Assembly (NCBI RefSeq): GCF_021605415.1
Contig: NZ_WKEQ01000015.1
Span: 54,139-118,138, forward strand
Length of the DNA: 64,000 bases
DNA from: Pseudomonas syringae
GTDB taxonomy: Bacteria > Pseudomonadota > Gammaproteobacteria > Pseudomonadales > Pseudomonadaceae
Direction of reading: 5' to 3'
The position numbers were made by a program, and so were the translations under genes. The stretch's first letter is position 1; every line of letters starts with the position of its first letter. This document shows, one piece after another, positions 52,086 through 61,789 of the stretch. Below the pieces are notes generated by a model, which saw nothing but the letters and a program-made list of their open reading frames with translations, was not told the origin of the DNA and ran no database searches.

Positions 52086-53432
52086 TCAATCCAGACCGAG
52101 CTTTTTCAGTCTGTAACGCATCGACCGAAACGACAAACTCAACCGCTGCGCCGCCGCCGTGCGATTCCAGCGTGTCTCTTCCAGTGCCTGAAGAATCAAC
52201 TTGCGTTCAACGCTTTCCAGGTAGTCTTCCAGATTGTCGATCTGCGTCAGATCCGGCACGCCCGAATCCGCCGTGCAATTGCCTTCGCTCAACCGCAAAT
52301 CTTCAGCTTCGATCAAACCGTTCTCGCACAGGGTGTGCGCCCGCTCCAGCACGTTCTCCAGCTCCCGGACATTGCCCGGAAAACGATAGTTTTTCAGGGT
52401 TTCGAGGGCTTGCGGATGCAGGCGGGCGGCGGTGTCGCCGCTGCCGTTGGCCAGTCGTTTGAGTATGTGCGCGGCCAGCACTTCGATGTCATCGCGACGC
52501 TCGCGCAGCGAAGGCACGCGCAGTTCGATCACGTTGAGCCGGTAATACAAGTCCTGGCGAAAGCGCTCGGCGGCGACTTCGCCTTCAAGATCCTTGTGCG
52601 TCGCGCAGAGGATGCGCACATCGACGACGGTTTCCTGCTGGCCTCCGACGCTGCGCACGGCTTTTTCCTGAATCGCTCGCAGCAATTTGACCTGCATGGA
52701 CAGCGGCAAGTCTGCCACCTCATCGAGAAACAGCGTACCGCCCTGCGCCGCTTGAAATAGCCCAGGCTTGTCTTCCACCGCCCCGCTGAAACTGCCTTTG
52801 CGGTGGCCGAAAAACTCGCTTTCCATCAGCTCCGAAGGAATCGCCCCACAGTTCACCGGCACGAACGGCTGGCTGGCGCGCGGGCCCTGTTCGTGAATCA
52901 AGCGGGCAACGCGCTCCTTGCCGCTGCCGGATTCGCCGCTGATGTACACCGGCGCCTGGCTGCGGGCGAGTTTGTCGATTTGTTTGCGCAAGTTGCGCAT
53001 CGGCACTGAGTCGCCGAGCAGACGGCGTTCAATCGAGGTCGCCACGCCACCGCTTGCCGGCATTCGCAAGGCCGTGCCGACCAGTTCACGCAAACGCGTG
53101 AGGTCGACCGGTTTGGTGAGGAAATCGAAAGCGCCGGCCTTGAGGGCGTTGATCGCCGTTTCAAGGCTGCCATAAGCGGTGATCATGGCGACCGGCAGTT
53201 GTGAGTAACGTTGCTGGATGTGCTGCACCAGTTCAAGCCCCGTGCCGTCTGGCAGGCGCATATCGGTCAGGCAAAGATCGAAGGTTTCGCGCTTGAGCAA
53301 CGCGTGAGCTTCGCTGACATTGCGTGCGCTGAAGGTGTCGAGCTTCATCCGGCCCAGGGTAATTTCCAGGAGTTCGCGGATGTCCGGTTCGTCGTCGACG
53401 ATGAGGATCTTTTGCCGTGAGCTTGTATTCAA
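52086..53432 (-). CDS. pilR: Sigma54-dependent response regulator PilR
   Basis: 448 residues: receiver domain (Asp in LCLTDMRLPD near residue 57), AAA+ domain with Walker A GESGSGKE near 163 and Walker B GGTLFLDEVADLP near 225, and a Fis-type DNA-binding helix-turn-helix at the end (RTAAAQRLSLSFRSMRYRLKKLG). It activates pilA transcription in other pseudomonads. The sigma54-contact loop reads GSFSGA rather than the usual GAFTGA or GSFTGA. Start is TTG overlapping the pilS stop (TTGA). Confidence 0.93.
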   Translation of the reverse strand: MNTSSRQKILIVDDEPDIRELLEITLGRMKLDTFSARNVSEAHALLKRETFDLCLTDMRLPDGTGLELVQHIQQRYSQLPVAMITAYGSLETAINALKAGAFDFLTKPVDLTRLRELVGTALRMPASGGVATSIERRLLGDSVPMRNLRKQIDKLARSQAPVYISGESGSGKERVARLIHEQGPRASQPFVPVNCGAIPSELMESEFFGHRKGSFSGAVEDKPGLFQAAQGGTLFLDEVADLPLSMQVKLLRAIQEKAVRSVGGQQETVVDVRILCATHKDLEGEVAAERFRQDLYYRLNVIELRVPSLRERRDDIEVLAAHILKRLANGSGDTAARLHPQALETLKNYRFPGNVRELENVLERAHTLCENGLIEAEDLRLSEGNCTADSGVPDLTQIDNLEDYLESVERKLILQALEETRWNRTAAAQRLSLSFRSMRYRLKKLGLD

Positions 53433-55039
53433 CTGTGTTTCCGTCCGTGAGCAAAAGTGATGCGAAAGCAGCCGCCGCCTTGGCGTGATTTAAAGTCTAG
53501 GCGCGCTTGGTTGCTTTCGCACAGCTCACGGGACAGATACAGCCCAAGGCCCGTGCCTTGGCTGCTGGTGGTGAAGAACGGTTCAAACAGGTGCGACTGC
53601 TGATCAAGGGGCACGCCGGGGCCGTTATCCAGCACTTCGAGTACGGCCAGCTGACTTTCGGCGTCGATAAACAGCGTTAGCCAGACTTCGGCCTGATCGT
53701 GCAGCAGGGCACTGTGACGCCAGCCGTTGCGCAGCAGATTATCGAGAATCTGCGTCAATTGGTTGGGATCCATCAACGTGCGGAAGTCGCCCGGCTCGGC
53801 TCGTACATGGATTGTTTGCCGGTCAGTGGCGTGTTCTCGGCTTTCCTCGACAAAACGTTCCAGCCACGGCAATAGATCCAGTCTTTGCGGTGCGCTGTGC
53901 GGGCGGCGGGACAGTTGCAGGACGTTTTCGATGATTCGGTTCATGCGCTGGGAGTGATCTTGAATGATCTGAGTCAGACGCCGATCCGCGCTATCGAGTT
54001 CCTCTGATTCCTGCAGCAACTGCGCGGCGTGACTGATAGCACCCAGTGGGTTGCGGATTTCATGGGCGATGCCGGCGGTCAGGCGTCCCAGTGCGGCAAG
54101 TTTAAGTTGCTGGGCTTGCTGGGCGATTTGCGCGAGATCTTCGAGGAACACCAGTGTCTGCTGGTTGGGACTTTGATCCAGGGCGATGAAGTTGGGTTGC
54201 AGCTCGATGCCGTTGCCGGGGATCTTAAGGCTCTGCGGGCGCAAGGTTGAGTTGCTCAACCACAGTTGCAAGCGTTCGACCAGTTCCGGTGAGTGGTCAT
54301 CGATCCGCTGCCCTTCCAGTGTCTGTCGGCCAAACAGGGCGAGGGCGCTGTGGTTGGCGAGTTGAACGCGGCGTTGCTCGTCGAGCACCAGAATGCCGGT
54401 GCGCATGCGTTGCAGGATCAAGGCATTGAGGGCTTCGAGCCCGACGACTTCGCTGGCGCGCTGCTCAGCCAGATTTTCGCTGACCTCAAGGCGCCGCGTC
54501 AGGCCTTGCACCAACAATGACGCGGCGAAACACAGCGCGCCGAGCGTACCGGCCTGCAAGTAATCATTGGCGCTCAGCGCGTGATTCAGACCCAGCAGAA
54601 AAGTCAGGCCGACGATGCCGAGTGCACCGATGGCCGCGATCGATAGCCCGATGCTGCGTCGCAGGAGGGTATTGCTGATGGCCACGGAAACGATGAGCAA
54701 ATGGCCAATCGCGCTGCCAACGCCACCGGCGGCATAAAACAGCCCGCACAGCAGCAACACGTCGACCAGCGCCAGACAAAACAGCTGCGCCGGTCGTCGG
54801 GTGTTCTCGAGGAACACCACCAGTAGAATGTTCAGCACCAGATACAACCAGCTGCCGCTGCGCAGCAAGTCATCGTTGGCCGACGTCAGCAGGCGGTTGT
54901 CCATGTCGCTGGAGATGAGCAGCACCAGGGTGATGCCGACGCTCAAACGGTAAAGGTGATAAAGGCGCAGCAGTCGCTGGGCTTGTTTGCTGTCGGCGTT
55001 GGCGGCCTCAGCGATCACTGGAACCTGGGCCTTGCTCAA
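53429..55039 (-). CDS. pilS: Sensor histidine kinase PilS
   Basis: 536 residues: about six N-terminal membrane helices (residues 30-185), a PAS-like domain (200-310), the dimerisation/phosphoacceptor motif GIAHEIRNPLGAISHA near 330, N box NLLRNGWRHS, and ATP lid GLGLYLSREL. In P. aeruginosa PilS senses the major pilin in the membrane. Start is TTG at 55037-55039 with AGG upstream. It overlaps the preceding small gene by 32 bases and pilR by four. Confidence 0.92.
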   Translation of the reverse strand: MSKAQVPVIAEAANADSKQAQRLLRLYHLYRLSVGITLVLLISSDMDNRLLTSANDDLLRSGSWLYLVLNILLVVFLENTRRPAQLFCLALVDVLLLCGLFYAAGGVGSAIGHLLIVSVAISNTLLRRSIGLSIAAIGALGIVGLTFLLGLNHALSANDYLQAGTLGALCFAASLLVQGLTRRLEVSENLAEQRASEVVGLEALNALILQRMRTGILVLDEQRRVQLANHSALALFGRQTLEGQRIDDHSPELVERLQLWLSNSTLRPQSLKIPGNGIELQPNFIALDQSPNQQTLVFLEDLAQIAQQAQQLKLAALGRLTAGIAHEIRNPLGAISHAAQLLQESEELDSADRRLTQIIQDHSQRMNRIIENVLQLSRRPHSAPQRLDLLPWLERFVEESREHATDRQTIHVRAEPGDFRTLMDPNQLTQILDNLLRNGWRHSALLHDQAEVWLTLFIDAESQLAVLEVLDNGPGVPLDQQSHLFEPFFTTSSQGTGLGLYLSRELCESNQARLDFKSRQGGGCFRITFAHGRKHS

Positions 55040-55241
55040 GGTGAGCCTGGCTGCAATACCACTGTTTTTGAAGATTCAGTGCGCGGTCGCGCGGCAAATG
55101 CACCCCGCAATGAGCGCAACGCACCATCGGTGCGGCGTCCTGGTCGCGCGAGGGTTGGGAAGGGGCGGCAGGGGCCTTGAATTTGCGCCACAGCCAGAAG
55201 GCGGCGGCAATCAGGGCGATCCAGAACAGTAATCGAAGCAT
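55008..55241 (-). CDS. Small membrane-anchored zinc-ribbon-like protein (PP0621 family)
   Basis: A 77-residue protein with one N-terminal helix (LFWIALIAAAFWLW) and a cytoplasmic part carrying MVRCAHCGVHLP and WYCSQAHLE, a Cys/His set (CxxC...CxxxH) that could bind zinc. Resembles the PP0621 family. It precedes pilS on the same strand and overlaps it, suggesting coupled expression. Function unknown. Confidence 0.82.
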   Translation of the reverse strand: MLRLLFWIALIAAAFWLWRKFKAPAAPSQPSRDQDAAPMVRCAHCGVHLPRDRALNLQKQWYCSQAHLEQGPGSSDR

Positions 55242-55321
55242 GATGGGCGGCTTTGTGACGAATGAATCGGCAGTTTAGCCAAGGCCTTGCGCAGCGCACA
55301 GCCTATTTGAACGGCGGCCAT

Positions 55322-55353
55322 AAAAAAGGGAGATCCGCAGATCTCCCTTTTTC
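55322..55353 (-). terminator. Terminator of bamD
   Basis: Stem AAAAAGGGAGATC/GATCTCCCTTTTT, 14 bases past the bamD stop; symmetric A/T runs make it bidirectional. Confidence 0.92.
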
Positions 55354-55366
55354 ATAACCCGGTGTG

Positions 55367-56383
55367 TCAGTCGAACACGCCGAAGGTCATGTAGCTGAAC
55401 CACGAGCGGTCAGTGTCGGTCGATTCCGGCTCAGGCTCTTCGATCACGTCGCCGTTCTCGTCTTTGGGCTTCAGCTCGTTCGGGATCGCGTCTTTCGCTT
55501 CCTGGAACTGCTTCTGCACGTCCTGGTTGGCGCGGGTCTCACCCGGCGGCAGCGGCGGACGGGATTCGATCAGGCCGAGGGTTGCCTTGCTCAGGAACGA
55601 ACGGTTGTCGGCTTCATCGACCGACGGCACGAATTGGCCGTCTTGCAGGCTCGGGTGATTCGGGTAGTTAAGCTTCAGGGTTTCCAGGCTGGTGGCTGCC
55701 AGTTCGTCCAGGTGCAGACGCTGATAGGCCTCGGTCATCACCGCCAGTCCGTCGCCGACCGATGGGGTTTCCTGGAAGTTTTCGACGACGTAACGACCAC
55801 GGTTGGCGGCGGCCACATAGGCTTGACGGGTCAAGTAGTAGTCGGCCACGTGGATTTCGTAAGCCGCCAGCAGGTTGCGCAGGTAGATCATGCGCTGCTT
55901 GGCGTCCGGCGCGTAGCGGCTGTTCGGGTAGCGGCTGGTCAGCTGCGCGAACTCGTTATACGAGTCGCGGGCGGCACCCGGGTCACGCTTGGTCATGTCC
56001 AGCGGCAGGAAGCGCGCCAGCAGGCCGACGTCCTGGTCGAACGAGGTCAGGCCCTTGAGGTAGTAGGCATAATCCACGTTCGGGTGCTGCGGATGCAGAC
56101 GGATGAAACGCTCGGCGGCGGACTTTGCAGCTTCCGGCTCGGCGTTCTTGTAGTTGGCGTAGATCAGCTCCAGCTGCGCCTGGTCGGCGTAGCGCCCGAA
56201 CGGATAACGCGATTCCAGAGCCTTCAGCTTGGCGGTGGCGCTGGTATAGCTGTTGTTGTCCAGATCGGTCTGAGCCTGCTGGTACAGCTCGGATTCGCTC
56301 AGGTTTTCGTCGACGACTTCCTTCGATGAGCAAGCAGCGGTCAATGCGAGGATGGCGATCAGCAGCAGGTGTTTCACTTGCAT
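55367..56383 (-). CDS. bamD: Outer-membrane assembly lipoprotein BamD
   Basis: 338-residue essential lipoprotein of the BAM complex. Signal peptide with lipobox LTAAC (Cys at residue 18), five TPR-type repeats (for example [31 protein letters not shown] region, then [21 protein letters not shown]), and a Pseudomonas-type acidic C-terminal extension ([14 protein letters not shown]). The open frame continues far upstream but overlaps rluD in antisense, so the ATG ending at 56383 is right. Confidence 0.96.
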   Translation of the reverse strand: MQVKHLLLIAILALTAACSSKEVVDENLSESELYQQAQTDLDNNSYTSATAKLKALESRYPFGRYADQAQLELIYANYKNAEPEAAKSAAERFIRLHPQHPNVDYAYYLKGLTSFDQDVGLLARFLPLDMTKRDPGAARDSYNEFAQLTSRYPNSRYAPDAKQRMIYLRNLLAAYEIHVADYYLTRQAYVAAANRGRYVVENFQETPSVGDGLAVMTEAYQRLHLDELAATSLETLKLNYPNHPSLQDGQFVPSVDEADNRSFLSKATLGLIESRPPLPPGETRANQDVQKQFQEAKDAIPNELKPKDENGDVIEEPEPESTDTDRSWFSYMTFGVFD

Positions 56384-56430
56384 GGCGGCTTGCGTCCCTA
56401 TGACGGCCGCTGTCTTGGGCGGGGCCGTCC

Positions 56431-56439
56431 TGTTATGAT
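56431..56439 (+). promoter_or_regulatory. Extended -10 element of rluD
   Basis: TGTTATGAT (TG-n-TATGAT) in the bamD-rluD divergent region, 95 bases upstream of rluD. The -35 is not clear. Confidence 0.4.
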
Positions 56440-56533
56440 GAGCGCCCCGTTGAAAAGCCTCGGGGCAAAAGACGCCGTATTTAACCACAAGCGCGCAGCC
56501 GAAACCAAAAGCTGTGCCGACGCCAGTCAGAGC

Positions 56534-57496
56534 ATGTCCGAGAAAATTGAACTTCGCGCAGAGGTGCCGTCCGAATTGGGCGGCCAACGCCTCGATCAAG
56601 TCGCCGCCCAACTCTTCGCCGAGCACTCGCGCTCGCGCCTTTCCGCCTGGATCAAAGACGGCCTCCTGACTGTGGACGGGGCGGTCATTCGCCCGCGCGA
56701 CATTGTTCATGGCGGCGCCGTGCTTGAACTGACCGCCGAGCAAGAAGCCCAGGGCGAATGGATCGCCCAGGACATCGAACTCGACATCGTCTATGAAGAC
56801 GACGACATCCTGGTGATCAACAAGCCTGCGGGCCTGGTGGTTCACCCGGCTGCCGGTCACGCCGATGGCACCTTGCTCAACGCCTTGCTGCACCACGTGC
56901 CGGACATCGTCAATGTTCCGCGCGCCGGTATCGTGCATCGCCTGGACAAGGACACCACCGGTCTGATGGTGGTCGCCAAGACCATCCAGGCACAGACCAA
57001 ACTGGTCACGCAGCTGCAAAGCCGCAGCGTGAGCCGCATCTACGAGTGCATCGTGATCGGTGTGGTGACGGCTGGCGGCAAGATCAACGCGCCGATCGGT
57101 CGTCATGGCCAGCAGCGCCAGCGTATGGCGGTGATGGAGGGTGGCAAGCCTGCCGTCAGCCACTATCGCGTGCTGGAGCGTTTCCGTTCGCACACGCATG
57201 TGCGGGTGAAACTGGAAACCGGTCGTACTCACCAGATCCGTGTGCACATGGCCCACATCAACTTCCCGTTGGTCGGCGATCCGGCATACGGTGGTCGTTT
57301 CCGCATCCCGCCGGCGGCCAACCTGAACATGGTCGAAACCCTCAAGAACTTCCCGCGTCAGGCCCTGCACGCGCGTTTCCTTGAGCTGGAACATCCGACC
57401 ACCGGTGAGCGCATGAGCTGGGAATCGCCGTTGCCGGAAGACTTCGTCTGGCTGCTGACCCTGCTCAAGCAGGATCGCGAGGCATTCGTCGGATGA
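56534..57496 (+). CDS. rluD: 23S rRNA pseudouridine synthase RluD
   Basis: Makes pseudouridines 1911, 1915 and 1917 of 23S rRNA (helix 69). 320 residues: N-terminal S4-like RNA-binding domain (residues 18-80), catalytic Asp in [12 protein letters not shown] near 137, and [10 protein letters not shown] near 225. Start at ATG 56534 gives [12 protein letters not shown]. The stop overlaps pgeF as ATGA. Confidence 0.96.
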   Translation: MSEKIELRAEVPSELGGQRLDQVAAQLFAEHSRSRLSAWIKDGLLTVDGAVIRPRDIVHGGAVLELTAEQEAQGEWIAQDIELDIVYEDDDILVINKPAGLVVHPAAGHADGTLLNALLHHVPDIVNVPRAGIVHRLDKDTTGLMVVAKTIQAQTKLVTQLQSRSVSRIYECIVIGVVTAGGKINAPIGRHGQQRQRMAVMEGGKPAVSHYRVLERFRSHTHVRVKLETGRTHQIRVHMAHINFPLVGDPAYGGRFRIPPAANLNMVETLKNFPRQALHARFLELEHPTTGERMSWESPLPEDFVWLLTLLKQDREAFVG

Positions 57497-58215
57497 ACTG
57501 GCTGACGCCGGACTGGCCTGCGCCGGCCAGCGTCAAAGCCTGTGTCACCACCCGCGAGGGCGGCGTCAGCCTGGCGCCGTTCGACAGCCTCAACCTCGGC
57601 GATCATGTCGAGGATCAGCCCGAAGCAGTGGCCGAAAACCGTCGGCGGCTGACCGATTATTTCTCCATACAGCCAGCCTGGTTGCAGCAGGTTCACGGCA
57701 TTGCCGTGGCGCATGCGGATCCCGCCGTGGTTGCGACCGCTGATGCCAGCTGGACGTCAACGCCGGGTGTTGCTTGTGCGGCAATGACCGCGGATTGTCT
57801 GCCTGCGCTGTTTTGCGACCGCGCCGGCACTCGCGTTGCCGCTGCCCATGCCGGTTGGCGTGGATTGGCGGCCGGCGTGCTTGAAGCCACGCTGGACAGT
57901 CTGGATGTAGCGCCGCAAGAGGTGCTGGTCTGGCTCGGCCCTGCCATCGGCCCAAAAGCCTTCGAAGTCGGCCCCGAGGTGCGGGAAGTCTTCATCAATC
58001 AGTTGCCCGAAGCCGCGAAAGCCTTCGTGCCCAGCGACAACGCCGGCAAATACATGGCCGACATCTACGAGCTGGCGCGCCTGCGTCTGGCGGTTCGTGG
58101 CATCACTGCTGTTTATGGTGGCGGTTTCTGCACCGTGACCGATCCGCGCTTCTTTTCTTACCGTCGTGCTTCACGCACCGGTCGCTTTGCCTCCCTTATC
58201 TGGATCACCCGCTAG
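57493..58215 (+). CDS. pgeF: Multicopper-type purine nucleoside phosphorylase (PgeF/YfiH)
   Basis: A 240-residue DUF152/YfiH protein. Metal and active-site motifs QQVHG (near 66), [11 protein letters not shown] (near 98) and AAHAGWRG (near 117) are present. The family has been described both as a peptidoglycan-editing factor and as a zinc-dependent adenosine/inosine phosphorylase. Translationally coupled to rluD, a conserved pairing. Confidence 0.94.
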   Translation: MNWLTPDWPAPASVKACVTTREGGVSLAPFDSLNLGDHVEDQPEAVAENRRRLTDYFSIQPAWLQQVHGIAVAHADPAVVATADASWTSTPGVACAAMTADCLPALFCDRAGTRVAAAHAGWRGLAAGVLEATLDSLDVAPQEVLVWLGPAIGPKAFEVGPEVREVFINQLPEAAKAFVPSDNAGKYMADIYELARLRLAVRGITAVYGGGFCTVTDPRFFSYRRASRTGRFASLIWITR

Positions 58216-58244
58216 ACTGACTGATCTGCATCAACCCGCTGACG

Positions 58245-58273
58245 CTTGAATCTTGCAGAATCGACCGCATCTA
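58245..58273 (+). promoter_or_regulatory. Sigma32 heat-shock promoter of clpB
   Basis: CTTGAA (58245-58250), 14-base spacer, CCGCATCTA (58265-58273), close to the sigma32 consensus CTTGAA-n13-17-CCCCATnT. It is 74 bases upstream of the clpB ATG, so clpB should be heat inducible. Confidence 0.85.
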
Positions 58274-58346
58274 TAGCGGTATCTGGCAGGTTTCTTTATT
58301 CAGGACGGTTTTTATAGGTCCGGCCTGCTCAAAAGGAAGGTGACCC

Positions 58347-60911
58347 ATGCGTATAGACCGTTTAACCAGCAAATTACAGTTGGCGTTGTCCGACGCCCAA
58401 TCCCTGGCTGTCGGCCACGATCATCCCGGCATCGAGCCCGCGCATTTGATGCAGGCCATGCTTGAGCAGCAGGGTGGTTCGATCAAACCGCTGCTGATGC
58501 AGACAGGCTTTGACGTCAACAGTCTGCGCAAAGAGCTGACCAAAGAGCTCGATCAACTGCCGAAAATCCAGAACCCGACCGGCGACGTCAATATGTCGCA
58601 GGATCTGGCGCGTCTGCTCAATCAGGCGGATCGTCTGGCCCAGCAGAAGGGCGACCAGTTCATCTCCAGCGAACTGGTGCTGCTCGCGGCCATGGACGAG
58701 AACAGCAAACTCGGCAAGTTGCTGCTCGGCCAGGGTGTGAGCAAAAAAGCCCTGGAAAACGCGATCAATAACCTGCGCGGGGGCGAAGCCGTTAATGACG
58801 CCAATCACGAAGAATCGCGTCAGGCGCTGGATAAATACACTGTCGACCTGACCAAGCGCGCCGAAGAGGGCAAGCTCGACCCGGTGATCGGCCGTGACGA
58901 CGAAATCCGTCGCACCATTCAGGTTCTGCAACGTCGCACCAAGAACAACCCGGTGCTGATCGGTGAGCCTGGCGTCGGTAAAACCGCCATCGCTGAAGGC
59001 CTGGCGCAGCGCATCATTAACGGCGAAGTGCCGGATGGCCTGCGCGGTAAACGCTTGCTGTCGCTGGATATGGGGGCGTTGATCGCTGGCGCCAAGTATC
59101 GCGGTGAGTTCGAAGAGCGCCTGAAAGGCTTGCTCAATGAGCTGTCGAAGCAGGAAGGGCAGATCATTCTGTTCATCGACGAATTGCACACCATGGTCGG
59201 CGCCGGTAAAGGCGAAGGCTCGATGGATGCGGGCAACATGCTCAAGCCTGCGTTGGCCCGTGGCGAATTGCACTGCGTCGGCGCGACCACGCTCAACGAG
59301 TACCGCCAATATATAGAGAAGGACGCGGCCCTCGAACGGCGCTTCCAGAAAGTCCTGGTGGACGAGCCGAGCGAAGAAGACACCATCGCGATTCTGCGTG
59401 GCCTGAAAGAGCGCTACGAAGTCCACCACAAAGTAGCGATCACCGACGGTGCGATCATCGCCGCGGCCAAGCTCAGCCATCGCTACATCACCGATCGGCA
59501 ACTGCCGGACAAAGCGATCGACCTGATCGACGAGGCTGCGAGTCGCATCCGTATGGAAATCGACTCCAAACCGGAAGTACTGGATCGTCTTGAGCGTCGC
59601 TTGATTCAGCTCAAGGTCGAATCCCAGGCGCTGAAGAAAGAAAGCGATGAAGCGGCGATGAAACGCCTGGAAAAACTTCAGGAAGAAATCGTCCGCCTGG
59701 AGCGTGAGTATTCGGATCTGGAAGAAATCTGGAACTCGGAAAAAGCCGAGGTTCAAGGTTCTGCACAAATTCAGCAGAAAATCGAACAGTCCCGTCAGGA
59801 GCTGGAAGCCGCGCGCCGTAAAGGCGACCTGAACCGCATGGCCGAGTTGCAATACGGGGTGATCCCGGATCTGGAACGCAGTCTGCAAATGGTCGATCAG
59901 CACGGCAAGCCTGAGAATCAGTTGTTGCGCAGCAAGGTGACTGAAGAGGAAATCGCTGAAGTCGTGTCGAAATGGACTGGCATTCCGGTGTCGAAAATGC
60001 TCGAAGGCGAGCGCGACAAGCTGATGAAGATGGAAAGCCTGTTGCACAAACGGGTGATCGGTCAGGAAGAAGCCGTGGTCGCGGTCGCCAACGCAGTACG
60101 GCGTTCCCGTGCCGGGCTGTCCGACCCGAACCGTCCGAGCGGCTCGTTCATGTTCCTCGGCCCGACCGGTGTTGGTAAAACCGAGCTGTGCAAGGCGCTG
60201 GCCGAATTCCTCTTTGATACCGAAGAGGCAATGGTGCGGATCGATATGTCCGAGTTCATGGAGAAACATTCCGTGGCCCGTCTGATCGGTGCGCCACCAG
60301 GATATGTCGGCTATGAAGAGGGCGGTTACCTGACCGAAGCAGTACGGCGCAAGCCTTACTCGGTGATCCTGCTGGACGAAGTCGAGAAGGCGCACCCGGA
60401 TGTGTTCAACATCCTCCTGCAAGTGCTGGAAGATGGACGCCTGACCGACAGCCATGGCCGTACGGTGGACTTCCGCAACACCGTGATCGTCATGACCTCG
60501 AACCTCGGATCGGTACAGATCCAGGAGCTGGTCGGCGACCGTGAAGCCCAGCGCGCAGCGGTGATGGATGCGCTGACCAGTCACTTCCGGCCGGAGTTCA
60601 TCAACCGCGTCGACGAAGTAGTGATCTTCGAGCCTCTGGCACGGGATCAGATCGCCGGCATCACCGAGATTCAGTTGGGCCGTCTGCGCAGTCGTCTGGC
60701 TGAGCGCGAGCTGAAACTGGAGCTGAGTCCGGAAGCGATGGACAAGCTGATTGCCGTCGGCTACGACCCTGTTTATGGCGCGCGGCCGCTGAAACGGGCG
60801 ATCCAGCGTTGGATCGAGAACCCGTTGGCGCAGTTGATCCTTTCGGGTGGCTTCTTGCCCGGCGAGACAGTTACCGGCACCGTTACGAACGACGAGATTG
60901 TTTTCAACTAG
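58347..60911 (+). CDS. clpB: ATP-dependent disaggregase ClpB
   Basis: Hsp100 chaperone that, with DnaK, pulls apart aggregates. 854 residues: N domain (1-145), NBD1 with GEPGVGKTA near 206, coiled-coil M domain (about 410-525), NBD2 with GPTGVGKTE near 606 and sensor/arginine-finger regions. No ClpP-binding loop. Strong AAGGAAGG site before the ATG. Confidence 0.98.
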   Translation: MRIDRLTSKLQLALSDAQSLAVGHDHPGIEPAHLMQAMLEQQGGSIKPLLMQTGFDVNSLRKELTKELDQLPKIQNPTGDVNMSQDLARLLNQADRLAQQKGDQFISSELVLLAAMDENSKLGKLLLGQGVSKKALENAINNLRGGEAVNDANHEESRQALDKYTVDLTKRAEEGKLDPVIGRDDEIRRTIQVLQRRTKNNPVLIGEPGVGKTAIAEGLAQRIINGEVPDGLRGKRLLSLDMGALIAGAKYRGEFEERLKGLLNELSKQEGQIILFIDELHTMVGAGKGEGSMDAGNMLKPALARGELHCVGATTLNEYRQYIEKDAALERRFQKVLVDEPSEEDTIAILRGLKERYEVHHKVAITDGAIIAAAKLSHRYITDRQLPDKAIDLIDEAASRIRMEIDSKPEVLDRLERRLIQLKVESQALKKESDEAAMKRLEKLQEEIVRLEREYSDLEEIWNSEKAEVQGSAQIQQKIEQSRQELEAARRKGDLNRMAELQYGVIPDLERSLQMVDQHGKPENQLLRSKVTEEEIAEVVSKWTGIPVSKMLEGERDKLMKMESLLHKRVIGQEEAVVAVANAVRRSRAGLSDPNRPSGSFMFLGPTGVGKTELCKALAEFLFDTEEAMVRIDMSEFMEKHSVARLIGAPPGYVGYEEGGYLTEAVRRKPYSVILLDEVEKAHPDVFNILLQVLEDGRLTDSHGRTVDFRNTVIVMTSNLGSVQIQELVGDREAQRAAVMDALTSHFRPEFINRVDEVVIFEPLARDQIAGITEIQLGRLRSRLAERELKLELSPEAMDKLIAVGYDPVYGARPLKRAIQRWIENPLAQLILSGGFLPGETVTGTVTNDEIVFN

Positions 60912-60933
60912 GTCGTGTTAGCGGTGAATTAAC

Positions 60934-60962
60934 AAAGGCCTCGCATTGCGAGGCCTTTTTTT
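60934..60962 (+). terminator. Terminator of clpB
   Basis: Eleven-base stem AAAGGCCTCGC/GCGAGGCCTTT with a three-base loop and T run, 22 bases after the stop. Confidence 0.95.
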
Positions 60963-61094
60963 CGTCAGGTTGTTGAACTCAAAGGAAAAGGCTTGTAAAG
61001 TGCGCCCCGCAGTCAGTCACCCGCAAGGTTTCAGCGCACTGGGCAGGAATCTGAAATAAGTTGCAAATCATTAACTTGAAAGCGATTTAGGGGG

Positions 61095-61122
61095 TTGACA
61101 GAGGTGTTCTAGGTTGTAGAAT
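61095..61122 (+). promoter_or_regulatory. Sigma70 promoter of the tRNA cluster
   Basis: TTGACA (61095-61100) and TAGAAT (61117-61122), 16-base spacer, followed by a GC-rich discriminator (AGCGCGCC) as in stringently controlled tRNA promoters; about 85 bases before the first tRNA. Confidence 0.8.
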
Positions 61123-61206
61123 AGCGCGCCTCAGACACACGAACGCAGCGATGCGAACAGGGTCTGAAAGCTGCAAGTTTCACCGTTGTAAATTGAAATA
61201 TGTAGT

Positions 61207-61282
61207 TCCGTGATAGCTCAGTCGGTAGAGCAAATGACTGTTAATCATTGGGTCCCAGGTTCGAGTCCTGGTCACGGAGCCA
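61207..61282 (+). tRNA. tRNA-Asn (GTT)
   Basis: 76 bases including an encoded CCA end. Acceptor TCCGTGA/TCACGGA, anticodon GTT at 61240-61242, D and T arms standard (GGTTCGAGTCC). Confidence 0.97.
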
Positions 61283-61291
61283 ATTTCAAAC

Positions 61292-61368
61292 CGGGGTATA
61301 GCGCAGTCCGGTAGCGCGCCTGCTTTGGGAGCAGGATGTCAGGAGTTCGAATCCCCTTACCCCGACCA
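61292..61368 (+). tRNA. tRNA-Pro (TGG), copy 1
   Basis: 77 bases with encoded CCA. Acceptor CGGGGTA/TACCCCG, anticodon TGG at 61326-61328. Identical to the second copy at 61547. Confidence 0.97.
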
Positions 61369-61373
61369 TTTTT

Positions 61374-61449
61374 GGGTCGTTAGCTCAGTTGGTAGAGCAG
61401 TTGGCTTTTAACCAATTGGTCGTAGGTTCGAATCCCACACGACCCACCA
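61374..61449 (+). tRNA. tRNA-Lys (TTT)
   Basis: 76 bases with encoded CCA. Acceptor GGGTCGT/ACGACCC, anticodon TTT at 61407-61409. The clpB-linked tRNA-Lys is, in P. aeruginosa, an attachment site for PAPI-1/pKLC102-type elements; no element follows here. Confidence 0.97.
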
Positions 61450-61513
61450 TTTTTGAAACCAGTTAACACTGGGATCGAATCTTAAGATCAGAGGCCAAAA
61501 GCGCTGATCGAAG

Positions 61514-61544
61514 AAGGCGATCTTTGATAGGTCGCCTTTTTTTT
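61514..61544 (+). terminator. Terminator between tRNA-Lys and tRNA-Pro copy 2
   Basis: Stem AAGGCGA/TCGCCTT followed by eight T residues, ending two bases before the second tRNA-Pro. It should stop most transcription from the first three tRNAs. Confidence 0.85.
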
Positions 61545-61546
61545 AC

Positions 61547-61623
61547 CGGGGTATAGCGCAGTCCGGTAGCGCGCCTGCTTTGGGAGCAGGATGTCAGGAG
61601 TTCGAATCCCCTTACCCCGACCA
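61547..61623 (+). tRNA. tRNA-Pro (TGG), copy 2
   Basis: 77 bases, identical to copy 1 with encoded CCA, anticodon TGG at 61581-61583. It starts directly after a terminator, so it depends on read-through or an unrecognised promoter within the preceding 95 bases. Confidence 0.96.
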
Positions 61624-61628
61624 TATTG

Positions 61629-61664
61629 AAAATCCTCGTATCGAAAGATACGGGGATTTTTTTT
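61629..61664 (+). terminator. Terminator after tRNA-Pro copy 2
   Basis: Fourteen-base stem (AAAATCCTCGTATC/GATACGGGGATTTT, one wobble) with GAAA loop and T run. Confidence 0.92.
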
Positions 61665-61789
61665 GTCTTCGCAAAAGCCCTGCCTATCAAGTCGTCGTAC
61701 AACTGGCCGATAGCCCGCTAACGAGAAAGGGGCCTGCCACGACAACGCCCCGTCTAATTCAGCCAATACAAGAAAAAAGGGCGTCCGTC

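Noticed and set aside
55367..57394. Long minus-strand frame that would extend BamD to 675 residues
   Set aside because: The extension is antisense to rluD; the real protein starts with a lipoprotein signal peptide at 56383.
58374..60584. Minus-strand frame of 736 codons opposite clpB
   Set aside because: Antisense shadow of clpB with no ribosome site or recognisable motif.
61547..61623. Second tRNA-Pro considered as an integration-derived pseudogene
   Set aside because: It is full length and identical to copy 1, including the CCA end, so it is a complete gene.
61463..61702. Minus-strand small frame containing [14 protein letters not shown]
   Set aside because: This is the reverse translation of tRNA-Pro, a well-known false protein in annotations.
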